Assembly: GCF_030435705.1 (NCBI RefSeq)
Contig: NZ_CP129382.1
Span: 3,404,501-3,468,500 of the forward strand
Source: Rhizobium sp. SSA_523
GTDB taxonomy: Bacteria; Pseudomonadota; Alphaproteobacteria; Rhizobiales; Rhizobiaceae
Length of the DNA: 64,000 bases
Direction of reading: 5' to 3'
Positions 18,454-29,300 of the stretch are shown here, one piece after another. Numbering within the stretch: position 1 is the stretch's first letter; every line of letters begins with the position of its first letter. The translations under genes and the position numbers were made by a program. A model generated the notes under the pieces. The model was not told the DNA's origin. It worked only from the letters and a program-made list of their open reading frames with translations, and searched no databases.

Positions 18454-19095
18454 CTACCAGCGCAGGCCGACGCGGCCAAGCACGCCGCCGAGACAGGCAA
18501 GGCCGGCGATCCCCAGGGAATACCAGGTGGCGACGAAGAGGGGGGAATCGTCGGTGCAATGGGCTGCATAAAAGAGCGCGGCCAGCCCGCCCGAAACAAG
18601 CCCCGCCGTCACGCCGGCGAGGCGAGGGCGGGTGGGCGCGCCATGGCGAAGCGCCAGCAGGAGGATGAGGAGGGGGCCGAGGCCGATCGCCGGTATGGAG
18701 GTCAGGCAGATGGTAATATTGCTTCCCCACCAGACGCGGGCCCACTGGTCCGGAGAAACCGTCACAAGCTCCGCGACCACGTCCGTCGCAGCGGCAAGCG
18801 GCGCAGCAGCCATCAGCCAGACGGCCGCGCGCGGCCTTTCCAGGCCGGGACGCGACAGCGCTCGCAACAGATAGAAGCCCGTCGCGGCCAGGAGGAATGT
18901 CACCACGAATTTGAACAGGAAGCGCAGCGTTTCCGCTGCCGCTGCAAGATCTGGCCGCGGACCGAGCAGGAGAGAAAAGACCGCCGCGGCAATCACCGTT
19001 GCGCCTGCCGCCGCAATCCACAGAGCGCGGTCGAGAGGCATGGCTCTCCTCGCGGCATCCGCCTTGAGGCTGTTGATCAGGTCATCGGTGTGCAT
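18454..19095 (-). CDS. nrsF: NrsF-type membrane anti-sigma factor (DUF1109)
   Basis: A 213-aa polytopic membrane protein from ATG 19095, one base after the sigma-factor stop. About six hydrophobic segments can be seen (for example 23-45, 60-80, 126-149). NrsF sequesters its ECF sigma factor at the membrane and releases it on metal exposure. Cys130 and Cys180 occupy positions almost identical to the two functionally important cysteines (131 and 181) reported for Caulobacter NrsF; a third Cys is at 201. The overlap-free but one-base spacing and shared strand indicate co-translation with sigF, giving equal amounts of sigma factor and inhibitor. Confidence 0.88.
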   Translation of the reverse strand: MHTDDLINSLKADAARRAMPLDRALWIAAAGATVIAAAVFSLLLGPRPDLAAAAETLRFLFKFVVTFLLAATGFYLLRALSRPGLERPRAAVWLMAAAPLAAATDVVAELVTVSPDQWARVWWGSNITICLTSIPAIGLGPLLILLLALRHGAPTRPRLAGVTAGLVSGGLAALFYAAHCTDDSPLFVATWYSLGIAGLACLGGVLGRVGLRW

Positions 19096-19096
19096 C

Positions 19097-19639
19097 TCAT
19101 CTCCGTCCGAAGGTGGTCTTGATGGCCCGCAGACCCCTGTGCAGGGCGACACGCACCGCCGTTTCCGACATGCCGAATTTCGCCGCGGTCTCGCCGATCG
19201 AATGGCCCTCGATGGAGATCGCGGCCACCACCGAGCGCTGGCCGGGGGACAGATGCTCGAGGATCCGGCCGATGTCGCGCTCGCTCACAGTCTCGGTCTC
19301 CGCCTGCGCCACGGTTTCGGCAATCTCGGATATATCGATCTCGATCCGCCTGCCGCGCTTGCGAAAGGCGTCGATCAGCTTGTAGCGCGCAATGGCATAG
19401 ACCCATGGCAGGACCGGCGCCTCGCTGTTCCACGTATGGCGCTTGGTGTGGATGGCGAGGAGCGTCTCCTGCACGATGTCTTCCGGATCGATGCCGCCAT
19501 GCACGATCTTGCGCCGCGCAAAGCCGCGAACAAGGGCAGCGGCGCGCTGCAGAAAGGCGGCATAGGCATGTTCATCTCCTTCGAGCGCAGCCCGAAGAAG
19601 CGTCACAAGCTCTTGTTCGATCCTGCCGCTCAATCCCAT
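19097..19639 (-). CDS. sigF: ECF sigma factor of the SigF (copper/bufferin) type
   Basis: A 180-aa ECF sigma factor from ATG 19639. Upstream in-frame ATGs at 19648 and 19696 are less likely because a promoter-like GTAAC-N17-CGTA ends at 19649. Region 2 is visible as GGIDPEDIVQETLLAIHTKR and WVYAIARYKLIDAFRKRGRR. Region 4 is HLSPGQRSVVAAISIEGHSI with the helix-turn-helix ETAAKFGMSETAVRVALHRG. Followed by nrsF and divergent from the bufferin operon, as for Caulobacter SigF, which responds to heavy metals and drives bufferin genes. Confidence 0.87.
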   Translation of the reverse strand: MGLSGRIEQELVTLLRAALEGDEHAYAAFLQRAAALVRGFARRKIVHGGIDPEDIVQETLLAIHTKRHTWNSEAPVLPWVYAIARYKLIDAFRKRGRRIEIDISEIAETVAQAETETVSERDIGRILEHLSPGQRSVVAAISIEGHSIGETAAKFGMSETAVRVALHRGLRAIKTTFGRR

Positions 19640-19648
19640 GCCTCGCAT

Positions 19649-19674
19649 TACGTGCGCGGATCCGCTTTTGTTAC
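19649..19674 (-). promoter_or_regulatory. Candidate SigF-dependent autoregulatory promoter
   Basis: On the minus strand GTAAC (19674-19670), 17 nt, then CGTA (19652-19649), close to the SigF pattern GTAAC-N17-CGAA seen on the other arm at 19756. If used, transcription would begin about 19641-19644, so the sigF message would be nearly leaderless at ATG 19639. Inferred from pattern only. Confidence 0.5.
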
Positions 19675-19755
19675 GCCCGCTGCGAATCTTGTCCAATGGG
19701 TCTATGTCGAACGGTCGGCGATGAGGCGATCACCACTTCGTGTAGAGCCGCAGCG

Positions 19756-19781
19756 GTAACGTCTTGTCCGCCTGGATCGAA
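19756..19781 (+). promoter_or_regulatory. Candidate SigF promoter of the bufferin operon
   Basis: GTAACG (19756-19761), 16-nt spacer, CGAA (19778-19781). This matches the GTAACC-N16-CGAA pattern I recall for the Caulobacter SigF regulon except for the sixth base. It lies 55 nt upstream of the bufA1 ATG, a sensible leader length. Confidence 0.7.
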
Positions 19782-19836
19782 GTCTGGGGACGCAAGCCGA
19801 TGAACGGCCTTGCGAAGCCTCAAGAGGAGATCCCAC

Positions 19837-20124
19837 ATGAACCGTTCCACGCTCAGCCTTGTCCTGGCCGGCTCGCTTGCCGGCGCGCTCGCCTCCGCTG
19901 CCCATGCCGCGCCGCTGGCGCCGGAGAAGATGGTCGGCAACGAGAAATGTTACGGCATTGCGCTGAAGGGCCAGAATGATTGCGCAGCCGGCCCCGGCAC
20001 CACCTGCGCCGGCACATCGACGGTGGATTACCAGGGCAATGCCTGGAAGGCCGTGCCTGCCGGCACCTGCACAACCATGAATGTCGACGGCCACAAGGGC
20101 ATGCTGGAACCGGTCAAGAGCTGA
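19837..20124 (+). CDS. bufA1: Bufferin precursor peptide (DUF2282, BufA1-like RiPP)
   Basis: A 95-aa precursor, ATG 19837 with GAGGAGA at 19824-19830. A Sec signal peptide (about 1-24, cut near AHA-A) sends it to the periplasm. The mature part has four cysteines at 38, 49, 57 and 78 in the family contexts [24 protein letters not shown] and GTCTTM. In bufferins, cysteines are converted by the MNIO enzyme (next gene, DUF692) to thiooxazole-type heterocycles that chelate copper. Operon order bufA-bufB-bufC-bufD and the divergent sigF-nrsF pair match the described system. Confidence 0.92.
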   Translation: MNRSTLSLVLAGSLAGALASAAHAAPLAPEKMVGNEKCYGIALKGQNDCAAGPGTTCAGTSTVDYQGNAWKAVPAGTCTTMNVDGHKGMLEPVKS

Positions 20125-20140
20125 CGCGGCCGGCGATGAC

Positions 20141-20174
20141 GGCGCGTGGCCCATCAACCCCGGGGCCACGCGCC
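20141..20174 (+). promoter_or_regulatory. Strong hairpin between bufA1 and bufB
   Basis: A perfect 12-bp stem, GGCGCGTGGCCC (20141-20152) with GGGCCACGCGCC (20163-20174), and a 10-nt loop with no T tract after it. It lies in the 150-bp bufA1-bufB gap. Most likely it stabilises the short bufA1 message or partially attenuates read-through, so that the peptide is made in excess over its enzymes. Confidence 0.6.
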
Positions 20175-20274
20175 GCATCGGCCCAACGCGCGAACCTTGC
20201 GGCTTTCGCACCGGAAAGCGCCGCGTCTGTGGAAGACCGCCAATGCCTTCATCTGTCACCAAGGGAGGACAGTC

Positions 20275-21150
20275 ATGACCGATCTTGCCAAGAGCGCCGC
20301 CCTGCCGGCCCGGGCCGGCCTCGGCCTCAAGCCGCAGCATTACGAGCTTATTCTCGGCACGCGACCCGATATCGGCTTCTTCGAAGTGCATGCCGAGAAT
20401 TACATGGGGGCCGGCGGGCCGCCGCATCGCTATCTGGAGGCGGTGAGAGATCTCTATTGCCTGTCTCTCCATGGCGTCGGGCTGTCGATCGGTGCCGCCC
20501 GGACGCTGGACAAGGTCCATCTCAAGCGGCTTCGCGCGCTTGTCGACCGCTATCGGCCGCAGAGCTTTTCCGAACATCTGGCCTGGTCGACCCATGATGC
20601 CGGCTTCCTGAACGATCTCCTGCCGCTGCCCTATACGCAGGAAACGCTGGCCCGCGTCGTCGACCATGTCGACGAGACCCAGCAATGGCTCGGTCGCCAA
20701 ATGCTACTGGAAAACCCCTCCACCTATATCCTGTTCTCGGACTCGACGATCGACGAGGTGGATTTCCTGGCGGAAATCGCCGATCGCACGGGTTGCGGGC
20801 TGCTGCTGGATGTCAACAATGTCATGGTCTCGGCCGTCAATCACGGGCTGGATCCGCTCGCTTACCTGCAGCGTTTTCCCATGGACAGGGTCCAGGAAAT
20901 GGATCTCGCCGGGTATGACGAGACGACGGACGGGGCCGGCGACCGGCTTCTGATCGATGCCCATGGAAGCGCCGTGAAAGCGGATGTGATGGCGCTCTAC
21001 CAATCCGCATTGGCGCTTGCCGGGCCAAAGCCGACTTTGATCGAATGGGATAACGAGGTTCCCGATTTCGCCACGCTGCAGGCGGAGGCGGACCGCACGG
21101 ACCGGATGCTCTCGGATTTCGGGTCCGGCACGGCCCATCGGGCCGCATGA
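20275..21150 (+). CDS. bufB: MNIO-family bufferin maturase BufB (DUF692/UPF0276)
   Basis: A 291-aa TIM-barrel multinuclear non-heme iron oxidase expected to modify bufferin cysteines with its partner BufC. The start at 20275 has GGGAGG upstream. Candidate iron ligands in family contexts are His39 (EVHAENYM), His66 (LSLHGVG), His101 (SEHLAWS), Glu146 (LLENPS), Asp179 and His190, Asp228 and His230 (IDAHG), Glu257 and Asp259 (IEWD). Oddly, the segment I expect as E-I-H-L-A-G-H reads EMDLAGYD here (Asp210, Tyr214). Stop overlaps bufC by four nt. Confidence 0.9.
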   Translation: MTDLAKSAALPARAGLGLKPQHYELILGTRPDIGFFEVHAENYMGAGGPPHRYLEAVRDLYCLSLHGVGLSIGAARTLDKVHLKRLRALVDRYRPQSFSEHLAWSTHDAGFLNDLLPLPYTQETLARVVDHVDETQQWLGRQMLLENPSTYILFSDSTIDEVDFLAEIADRTGCGLLLDVNNVMVSAVNHGLDPLAYLQRFPMDRVQEMDLAGYDETTDGAGDRLLIDAHGSAVKADVMALYQSALALAGPKPTLIEWDNEVPDFATLQAEADRTDRMLSDFGSGTAHRAA

Positions 21151-21926
21151 CCATGGATCTTGCCGAACGTCAGCGGGCCTTTGCCCTTGCTTTATGCAAT
21201 CCCGGTCACACTGTGCCGGATGGCGTCACGACGTCACGCGGCGTCCCGGACGATCTTCGCTTCGCCGTCTACCGCAATAATGTCCATGTCAGCCTCACGA
21301 CGGCGCTCGCGCAGCGGTTTCCGGTGACGCACAGGCTGGTCGGCGATGCATTCTTCACCGGCATGGCGCGCGTCTATGCGGCCGACCACAAGCCGTCCTC
21401 GCCGCTGATCATGGAGTATGGTGACGATTTTCCGGATTTCGTCGCGGCCTTCCCGCCTGCCGCCTCGCTGGATTATCTTCCCGATCTCGCACGGATAGAG
21501 GTCGCTTGGACAAGGGCCTATCACGCCGCCGATCGAAGGCCACTTGCGCCGGCTTCGCTACTGCGGATCGCAGATGCGGACCTCGCCTCTCTGTCGCTTA
21601 TCCCGCATCCCTCGGCAGGACTTGTCTTCTCCCGCTTCCCGGCCGGCAGTATCTGGAGCGCGCATCAGGAGCCGGTTCTTCGCGCCGTTTCCCACCGCTC
21701 GGCGGAGACGGTGCTGGTCGTGCGGCCGGCGTTGCAGGTCTTGGTCCATGTTCTGCCGCCGCAGGATGCCGGTTTTGCCGCCGATCTCCTGGCGGGGCTG
21801 CCGCTTGGGGAGGCCGCCGGGAAGGCCCTGGACGAGAACCGGGAATTTGACTTCGGAGCGGCGCTGGTAGGCCTTGTCGGCCTTGGCGCCTTCTGCAGCT
21901 TCCACCCATTAGAAGGAGAGGGATAA
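21147..21926 (+). CDS. bufC: BufC, DUF2063 partner protein of the MNIO enzyme
   Basis: A 259-aa protein with the DUF2063 pattern: [56 protein letters not shown], then [14 protein letters not shown] and [22 protein letters not shown]2063 proteins act as recognition partners that bind the precursor and deliver it to the DUF692 enzyme. Starts inside the bufB stop (ATGA) and its TAA shares a base with the next ATG, so all three are translationally coupled. An ATG at 21153 is an alternative start. Confidence 0.88.
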   Translation: MTMDLAERQRAFALALCNPGHTVPDGVTTSRGVPDDLRFAVYRNNVHVSLTTALAQRFPVTHRLVGDAFFTGMARVYAADHKPSSPLIMEYGDDFPDFVAAFPPAASLDYLPDLARIEVAWTRAYHAADRRPLAPASLLRIADADLASLSLIPHPSAGLVFSRFPAGSIWSAHQEPVLRAVSHRSAETVLVVRPALQVLVHVLPPQDAGFAADLLAGLPLGEAAGKALDENREFDFGAALVGLVGLGAFCSFHPLEGEG

Positions 21927-22480
21927 TGACGGACAAGGCATCTGCAAGGGGTCCTGCATCTGCCACGAACAGGGCAGGGGCGAGGGGCCGAGGCGCGGCG
22001 CTGCGGCGCATGCATTCACGCATGGAGGCGAGCTTGGCCAGGATCCCGCGATCTCTGCCGCTGCTGGCGCTCCGCGTCGCGCTCGCAATCCCCTTCTTCA
22101 AATCGGGCCTGACGAAGTGGGATGGCTTTCTCACCCTCTCCACCGGCGCCCGCTATCTTTTCGAACAGGAGTTCCGGCTGCATCTCTTCGGCAGTGACTA
22201 TCCTTATCCCCTCCCGCTGACCATGGCGGCGGCGGCGGGGATTGCCGAGCTGGTCCTGCCGATCCTCCTGGTTCTCGGTCTCTTCACCCGCTATGCCGCC
22301 CTGGCACTGCTGATCATGACCGCCGTCATCCAGATCACCCTTCCGGAAGGCTGGGCGAATTTTCATCTTCCCTGGGCGGCCATGGCGCTGACGCTCATCG
22401 TCTTTGGCGGCGGCAGGCTGGCTCTCGACAACGTCATAACCCCGCTGCCCCTGCATGCCGATCGCAGACCGGCCGGCTGA
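21926..22480 (+). CDS. bufD: DoxX-family membrane protein of the bufferin operon
   Basis: A 184-aa protein. About 45 basic residues precede the first membrane segment (SLPLLALRVALAIPFFKSGL), then TKWDGFLTLSTG and further hydrophobic segments at about 95-115, 117-134 and 142-160, the four-helix DoxX layout. DoxX proteins are common last genes of bufferin operons. Its exact role, perhaps redox coupling or export, is unknown. The long basic head suggests that ATG at 22022 (MEASLARIP) could be the true start. RBS GGAGAGG lies before 21926. Confidence 0.82.
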   Translation: MTDKASARGPASATNRAGARGRGAALRRMHSRMEASLARIPRSLPLLALRVALAIPFFKSGLTKWDGFLTLSTGARYLFEQEFRLHLFGSDYPYPLPLTMAAAAGIAELVLPILLVLGLFTRYAALALLIMTAVIQITLPEGWANFHLPWAAMALTLIVFGGGRLALDNVITPLPLHADRRPAG

Positions 22481-23349
22481 CGCACAAGCTGGACATCGAC
22501 AGGAGCCAGGCAACAACAGACACACATCAGGAAGACCCGCGGCGCCTCAGCCTTTCGGGTCTCCGCTCCCATGCTTCCGAGTGTCGGGGAGAGGCATGGC
22601 GCTCGAGCGGCGCTGCTGCAGTGCGAAAAAGGCGGGGGCGCCCATCGCGGCCCCGTCTCCCGTTATTTTAGTACATGATTAGTTCTTCTGGCGCTCCTGG
22701 GTGCTTTGCTTGAGAACATAAGCATATACATCCATCAGAAAATAAAAATATCCTATCGTTTATGAAAGCATATTAAGAGGTTATCAGATGGAATATCTAT
22801 GGGTATGCTTCATGAAAAACTCGGTAAAAATCCGGATAACCCCTAAATGAACTACAGTAGACTTATGAAGTTCCCCGCTGGTTTTACGTTATAGCCTCAG
22901 GCATCCATATAGAACACCTGATCTGTTTTCGAATAGGCCGAATCAATACTCAGATGGGCGCAAAAACAGACTGCGGCGAGCTAGAAAATTAATGTAAAAT
23001 TAAAGGCTGGACTCGCATATTGTCGACTAAGATTTTATCGAATGCCGTCCAGTGCGCAGGCGAAGTGATTCGCATGGGCCATTGGCTGCAAAGCATGGCG
23101 TAGAGGTCGAAGCACACGCTTCGAAAGCATGAAGCCCCTCGGATGCAAGACTCGCGCGAGTCATGTTGTAATCATCAACCTTCGGTCTGCTTGACCTATG
23201 TTGCATCGCCACCGTGAGACGGTGCGATGCCAAGGTCTGTGCTGGAGGGCGCCCCCGGCGCCTTCGATCCTTCATGAGCATTCGGCTCTGGCGGGATCGG
23301 CGAGAAGGTCATTGCCACAGTGAACTATCCGAACAAAGGGCTCACATAG
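22481..23349. other. 869-bp gap with a low-GC stretch upstream of the octad-repeat gene
   Basis: No convincing gene. About 22670-23060 is clearly richer in A and T than anything else nearby (for example GAAAATAAAAATATCCTATC near 22739), then composition returns to normal. A 20-codon frame at 22787-22849 is too short to support. The final part contains AAAGGG at 23335-23340, the probable ribosome site for the gene at 23350. The low-GC block may hold the promoter of the giant gene or be a remnant of transferred DNA. Confidence 0.5.
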
Positions 23350-26300
23350 ATGACATCGATCGTCGCATCTTTGACCATTAACCAGATCAAGTCACTGTCC
23401 ACTGACTCGATCGCCGCGCTGAAATCCACCGATATCGCTGCGCTGAGCGTCGCGCAGATCAAGGTCCTGAGCTCCAACCAGATCGCCGCTCTCCAGACGG
23501 AAGACATCACCGCCCTGAGCGCATCGCAAATCGCGGCAATCTCCACGGCCGGCGTGCTGGGCCTTACCCTTGACCAGGTGTCGGCACTGTCGTCCAGCCA
23601 GGTTGCCGGCATGGGCACCATGCAGATCGCCGCGCTCTATGTCAGCCAGATCGAGCAGCTTTCCTCGTCCCAGGTCGAAGCGCTCACGGCAAACCAGATC
23701 GGCAGTCTCTCGTCTGCCAAGCTTGCGGCGCTCGCCACCGATGAGCTGGCAACCTTCACCACGGCGGAAATCGCCGCCATCCGTACCGCCACCTTGAGCG
23801 GCCTCACCACGACCCAGCTGAGCTCGCTTGCAAGCGACAAGATCGCGGCTCTTACGGCGGCGCAGGTGGGCATTCTGACCACCGATAAGGTCGCCGTCCT
23901 GAGCTCTTCTCAGGTCGCCGCGCTCACCACCAACCAGATCAGCGCTCTCACCACCCGCCAGATCGCAGCCCTCTCCACCGATGCCGTGACGGGTCTGCGA
24001 ACGGACCAGATCGCCCTTCTGACGAAGGCGCAGGTCGTCGCTCTGAATACCGATCAGCTGGTGGCTCTGGGAACAGGGCAGATTGCTGCGCTGACCTCCG
24101 CCCAGATCTCCGGCCTGAGCGCTGACGATATCGGCGCCCTGTCGTCGGATGATCTTGCCACCTTCACCACCGGCGAACTGGCTTCGATCACCACGGCCGC
24201 CCTTGCCGGCCTCTCCACCACGACGCTCTCGACGCTTGCTTCGTCGCAGATCGCAGCGCTGACCAAGGCACAGGTGACCTCGCTCACCACCGACAAGGTC
24301 GCGGTTCTGACCTCCGGCCAGCTTGAAGGCCTGACCAGCACCCAGCTCAGCGGCCTGACGGGCCGGCAGATCCAGGCGCTCTCCACCGCGGCGCTGGCCG
24401 GCCTCGGCTCGGCTCAGATCGCGGTTCTGTCGACGGCCCAGGTCGCCGCGCTTTCGACCGACCAGGTTGCCGCCATGGCTTCCAGCCAGATCGAAGCGCT
24501 GACCAGCGGCCAGATCGGTGCCCTGACCTCGGCCCAGCTCGGCGCCATGGCTTCGGAGGACATCGCCGCCTTCACCACGACGGAGATCTCCCGCATCAGC
24601 ACGGCCGCTTTGGCCGGTCTCTCCACGGCAACGCTCTCGTCGATCGCCTCCTCCCAGATCGCCGCTTTGACCAAGGCGCAGGTGACCTCGCTCACCACCG
24701 ACAAGGTGGCCACGTTGAGCTCGGCGCAGCTTGAAGGCCTGACCAGTGTCCAGATCAGCGGATTGAGCACGCGCCAGGTCGCCGCCCTGACCACCGATGC
24801 GCTGGCCGGTCTCGGCTCGGCCCAGATCGCCGCTCTGTCGGTTGCCCAGGTTCGCAGCCTGACGACGGACCAGATCGCCGCGCTGAGCTCCTCGCAGATC
24901 GAGGCTTTCACCTCGTCGCAGGCCATCGGCCTCTCCTCGGCACAGCTTGCCGCGATGAGCTCCGACGATATTGCCGCCTTTGCCACCAACGAGATTGCTG
25001 CCCTCAGCATCGGCGCCCTGACCGGCCTGTCGACCGGCATCGTCTCGGGCATGGCCTCCTCGCAGATCGCAGCTCTGACCAAGGCGCAGGTTGCCTCGCT
25101 CACCACCGACAAGCTCGCCGCCCTCGGCTCCGACCAGGTCGGCGCGCTCACAACGTCGCAGCTTGCCAGCCTCTCCACCCGTCAGCTGACGGCCCTCGCC
25201 ACCGATGCGCTGGCCGGCCTCAGCTCGGGTCAGGTCGCCTCGCTCAGCAAGCTCCAGGTGGGTGCGCTGACGACCGATCAGCTGGCGGCTCTCTCCACCG
25301 CCCAGATCGAAGCCTTCACCAGCGTCCAGATCTCCGGCCTGAGCGCTGACGATATCGGCGCCCTGTCGTCGGATGATCTTGCCACCTTCACCACCGGCGA
25401 ACTGGCCTCGATCACCACGGCCGCCCTTGCCGGCCTCTCCACCACGACGCTCTCGACGCTTGCTTCGTCGCAGATCGCCGCTCTGACCAAGGCACAGGTG
25501 ACCTCGCTCACCACCGACAAGGTCGCGGTTCTGACCTCCGGCCAGCTCGAAGGCCTGACCAGCACCCAGATCAGCGGCCTGACGGGCCGGCAGATCCAGG
25601 CGCTCTCCACCGCGGCGCTGGCCGGCCTCGGCTCGGCTCAGATCGCGGTTCTGTCGACGGCCCAGGTCGCCGCCCTTTCGACCGACCAGGTCGCCGCCAT
25701 GGCTTCCAGCCAGATCGAAGCGCTGACCAGCGGCCAGATCGGTGCCCTGACCTCGGCCCAGCTCGGCGCCATGGCTTCGGAGGACATCGCCGCCTTCACC
25801 ACGACGGAGATCTCCCGCATCAGCACGGCCGCTTTGGCCGGTCTCTCCACGGCAACGCTCTCGTCGATCGCCTCCTCGCAGATCGCCGCTTTGACCAAGG
25901 CGCAGGTGACCTCGCTTACCACCGACAAGGTGGCCACGTTGAGCTCGGCGCAGCTTGAAGGCCTGACCAGTGTCCAGATCAGCGGATTGAGCACGCGCCA
26001 GGTCGCCGCCCTGACCACCGATGCGCTGGCCGGTCTCGGCTCGGCCCAGATCGCCGCTCTGTCGGTTGCCCAGGTTCGCAGCCTGACGACGGACCAGATC
26101 GCCGCGCTGAGCTCCTCGCAGATCGAGGCTTTCACCTCGTCGCAGGCCATCGGCCTCTCCTCGGCACAGCTTGCCGCGATGAGCTCCGACGATATTGCCG
26201 CCTTTGCCACCAACGAGATTGCTGCCCTCAGCATCGGCGCCCTGACCGGCCTGTCGACCGGCATCGTCTCGGGCATGGCCTCCTCGCAGATCGCAGCTCT

Positions 26301-29300
26301 GACCAAGGCGCAGGTTGCCTCGCTCACCACCGACAAGCTCGCCGCCCTCGGCTCCGACCAGGTCGGCGCGCTCACAACGTCGCAGCTTGCCAGCCTCTCC
26401 ACCCGTCAGCTGACGGCCCTCGCCACCGATGCGCTGGCCGGCCTCAGCTCGGGTCAGGTCGCCTCGCTCAGCAAGCTCCAGGTGGGTGCGCTGACGACCG
26501 ATCAGCTGGCGGCTCTCTCGACCGCCCAGATCGAAGCCTTCACCAGCGTCCAGATCTCCGGCCTGAGCGCTGACGATATCGGCGCCCTGTCGTCGGACGA
26601 TCTTGCCACCTTCACCACCGGCGAACTGGCCTCGATCACCACGGCCGCCCTTGCCGGCCTCTCCACCACGACGCTCTCGACGCTTGCTTCGTCGCAGATC
26701 GCCGCTCTGACCAAGGCTCAGGTGACCTCGCTCACCACCGACAAGGTCGCGGTTCTGACCTCCGGCCAGCTCGAAGGCCTGACCAGCACCCAGATCAGCG
26801 GCCTGACGGGCCGGCAGATCCAGGCGCTCTCCACCGCGGCGCTGGCCGGCCTCGGCTCGGCTCAGATCGCGGTTCTGTCGACGGCCCAGGTCGCCGCCCT
26901 TTCGACCGACCAGGTCGCCGCCATGGCTTCCAGCCAGATCGAAGCGCTGACCAGCGGCCAGATCGGTGCCCTGACGGCAACCCAGCTCGGCGCCATGGCT
27001 TCGGAAGACATCGCAGCCTTCTCGACCGCCGAGATCGCCGCGATCAAGACCGCAACGCTTGCCGGCCTCTCCACCACGACGCTCTCGACACTTGCTTCCT
27101 CGCAGATCGCCGCTCTGACCAAGGCGCAGGTCACCTCGCTCACCACCGACAAGGTGGCGGCTTTGACCTCCGCACAGCTCGGTGCCTTGACGACGGGACA
27201 GGTCTCCGGCCTGACCAACCGTCAGCTGACTGCCCTGACCACGGATGCGCTGGCCGGTCTGACGACCGATCAGGTCGCCTCGCTGAGCACTGCCCAGGTG
27301 GCGGCGCTTGACACGGCGCAGCTGGCGGCTCTGTCCACCAGCCAGATCGCGGCCCTGACCACTGCGCAGGTCGGAGCACTCGGCGCCGACGATATCGGAG
27401 CCCTGTCGTCCGACGACATCGCCACCTTCTCCACCGAGGAGCTGTCGAAGATCACGACCGCAGCCCTTGCCGGCCTCTCCACGGCCACGCTCTCGACGCT
27501 CGCTTCGTCGCAGATCGCAGCCTTGACCAAGGCCCAGGTCGCCTCGCTCACCACCGACAAGGTGGCAAGCCTGAGCTCGGGGCAGCTCGAGGGCCTGACC
27601 AGCAACCAGATCAGCGGATTGAGCACGCGTCAGGTCGCCGCTCTCTCTACCGATGCGCTGGCCGGTCTCGGCTCCGGCCAGATCGTTGCTCTCTCCGCTG
27701 CCCAGGTGGGCAGCCTCTCCACCGACCAGCTTGCCGCCATGGCCTCCAGCCAGATCGAAGCGCTCACCAGCGCCCAGATCGGCGCGCTGACCAGCGCCCA
27801 GCTCGCTGCCATGGCCTCGGAGGATATTGCAGCCTTCTCGACCGATGAGATCGCGGCCATCAAGACCTCCTCGCTTGCCGGTCTCTCCACCGCCACGCTC
27901 TCGACGCTTGCTTCGTCGCAGATCGCAGCGCTGACCAAGGCTCAGGTCACCTCGCTCACCACCGACAAGGTCGCGGTTCTGACCTCCGGCCAGCTCGAAG
28001 GCCTGACCAGCAACCAGCTCAGCGGCCTGACGAGCCGGCAGATCCAGGCGCTTTCCACCGATGCGCTGGCCGGCCTCGGCTCGGCCCAGATCGCGGTTCT
28101 GTCGACGGCCCAGGTCGCCGCGCTTTCGACCGACCAGGTTGCCGCCCTGGCTTCCAGCCAGATCGAAGCGCTGACCAGCGGCCAGATCGGTGCCCTGACG
28201 GCAACCCAGCTCGGCGCCATGGCTTCGGAAGACATCGCAGCCTTCTCGACCGCCGAGATCGCCGCGATCAAGACCGCAACGCTTGCCGGCCTCTCCACCA
28301 CGACGCTCTCGACACTTGCTTCGTCGCAGATCGCCGCTCTGACCAAGGCGCAGGTCACCTCCCTCACGACCGACAAGGTGGCGGCTTTGACCTCCGCACA
28401 GCTCGGTGCCTTGACGACGGGACAGGTCTCCGGCCTGACCAACCGTCAGCTGACTGCCCTGACCACGGATGCGCTGGCCGGTCTGACGACCGATCAGGTC
28501 GCCTCGCTGAGCACTGCCCAGGTGGCGGCGCTCGACACGGCGCAGCTGGCGGCTCTGTCCACCAGCCAGATCGCGGCCCTGACCACTGCGCAGGTCGGAG
28601 CACTCGGCGCCGACGATATCGGAGCCCTGTCGTCCGACGACATCGCCACCTTCTCCACCGAGGAGCTGTCGAAGATCACGACCGCAGCCCTTGCCGGCCT
28701 CTCCACGGCCACGCTCTCGACGCTCGCTTCGTCGCAGATCGCAGCCTTGACCAAGGCCCAGGTCTCCTCGCTCACCACCGACAAGGTGGCAAGCCTGAGC
28801 TCGGGGCAGCTCGAAGGCCTGACCAGCAACCAGATCAGCGGATTGAGCACGCGTCAGGTCGCCGCTCTCTCCACCGATGCGCTGGCCGGTCTCGGCTCCG
28901 GCCAGATCGTTGCTCTCTCCGGTGCCCAGGTGGGCAGCCTCTCCACCGACCAGCTTGCCGCCATGGCCTCCAGCCAGATCGAAGCGCTCACCAGCGCCCA
29001 GATCGGCTCGCTGACCAGCGCCCAGCTCGCTGCCATGGCCTCGGAGGATATCGCAGCCTTCTCGACCGATGAGATCGCGGCCATCAAGACCTCCTCGCTT
29101 GCCGGCCTCTCCACCGCCACGCTCTCGACGCTTGCTTCGTCGCAGATCGCAGCGCTGACCAAGGCTCAGGTCACCTCGCTCACCACCGACAAGGTCGCGG
29201 TTCTGACCTCCGGCCAGCTCGAAGGCCTGACCAGCAACCAGCTCAGCGGCCTGACGGGCCGGCAGATCGAGGCGCTTTCCACCGATGCGCTGGCCGGCCT

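Noticed and set aside
22455..22682. 75-codon frame after the DoxX gene
   Set aside because: Overlaps the DoxX gene end, low-quality start and no domain features.
22787..22849. 20-codon frame in the AT-rich gap with an AAGAGG-like site
   Set aside because: Too short and without any recognisable feature to support as a gene.
23027..23281. 84-codon minus-strand frame upstream of the giant gene
   Set aside because: No ribosome site or recognisable motif; crosses the composition boundary.
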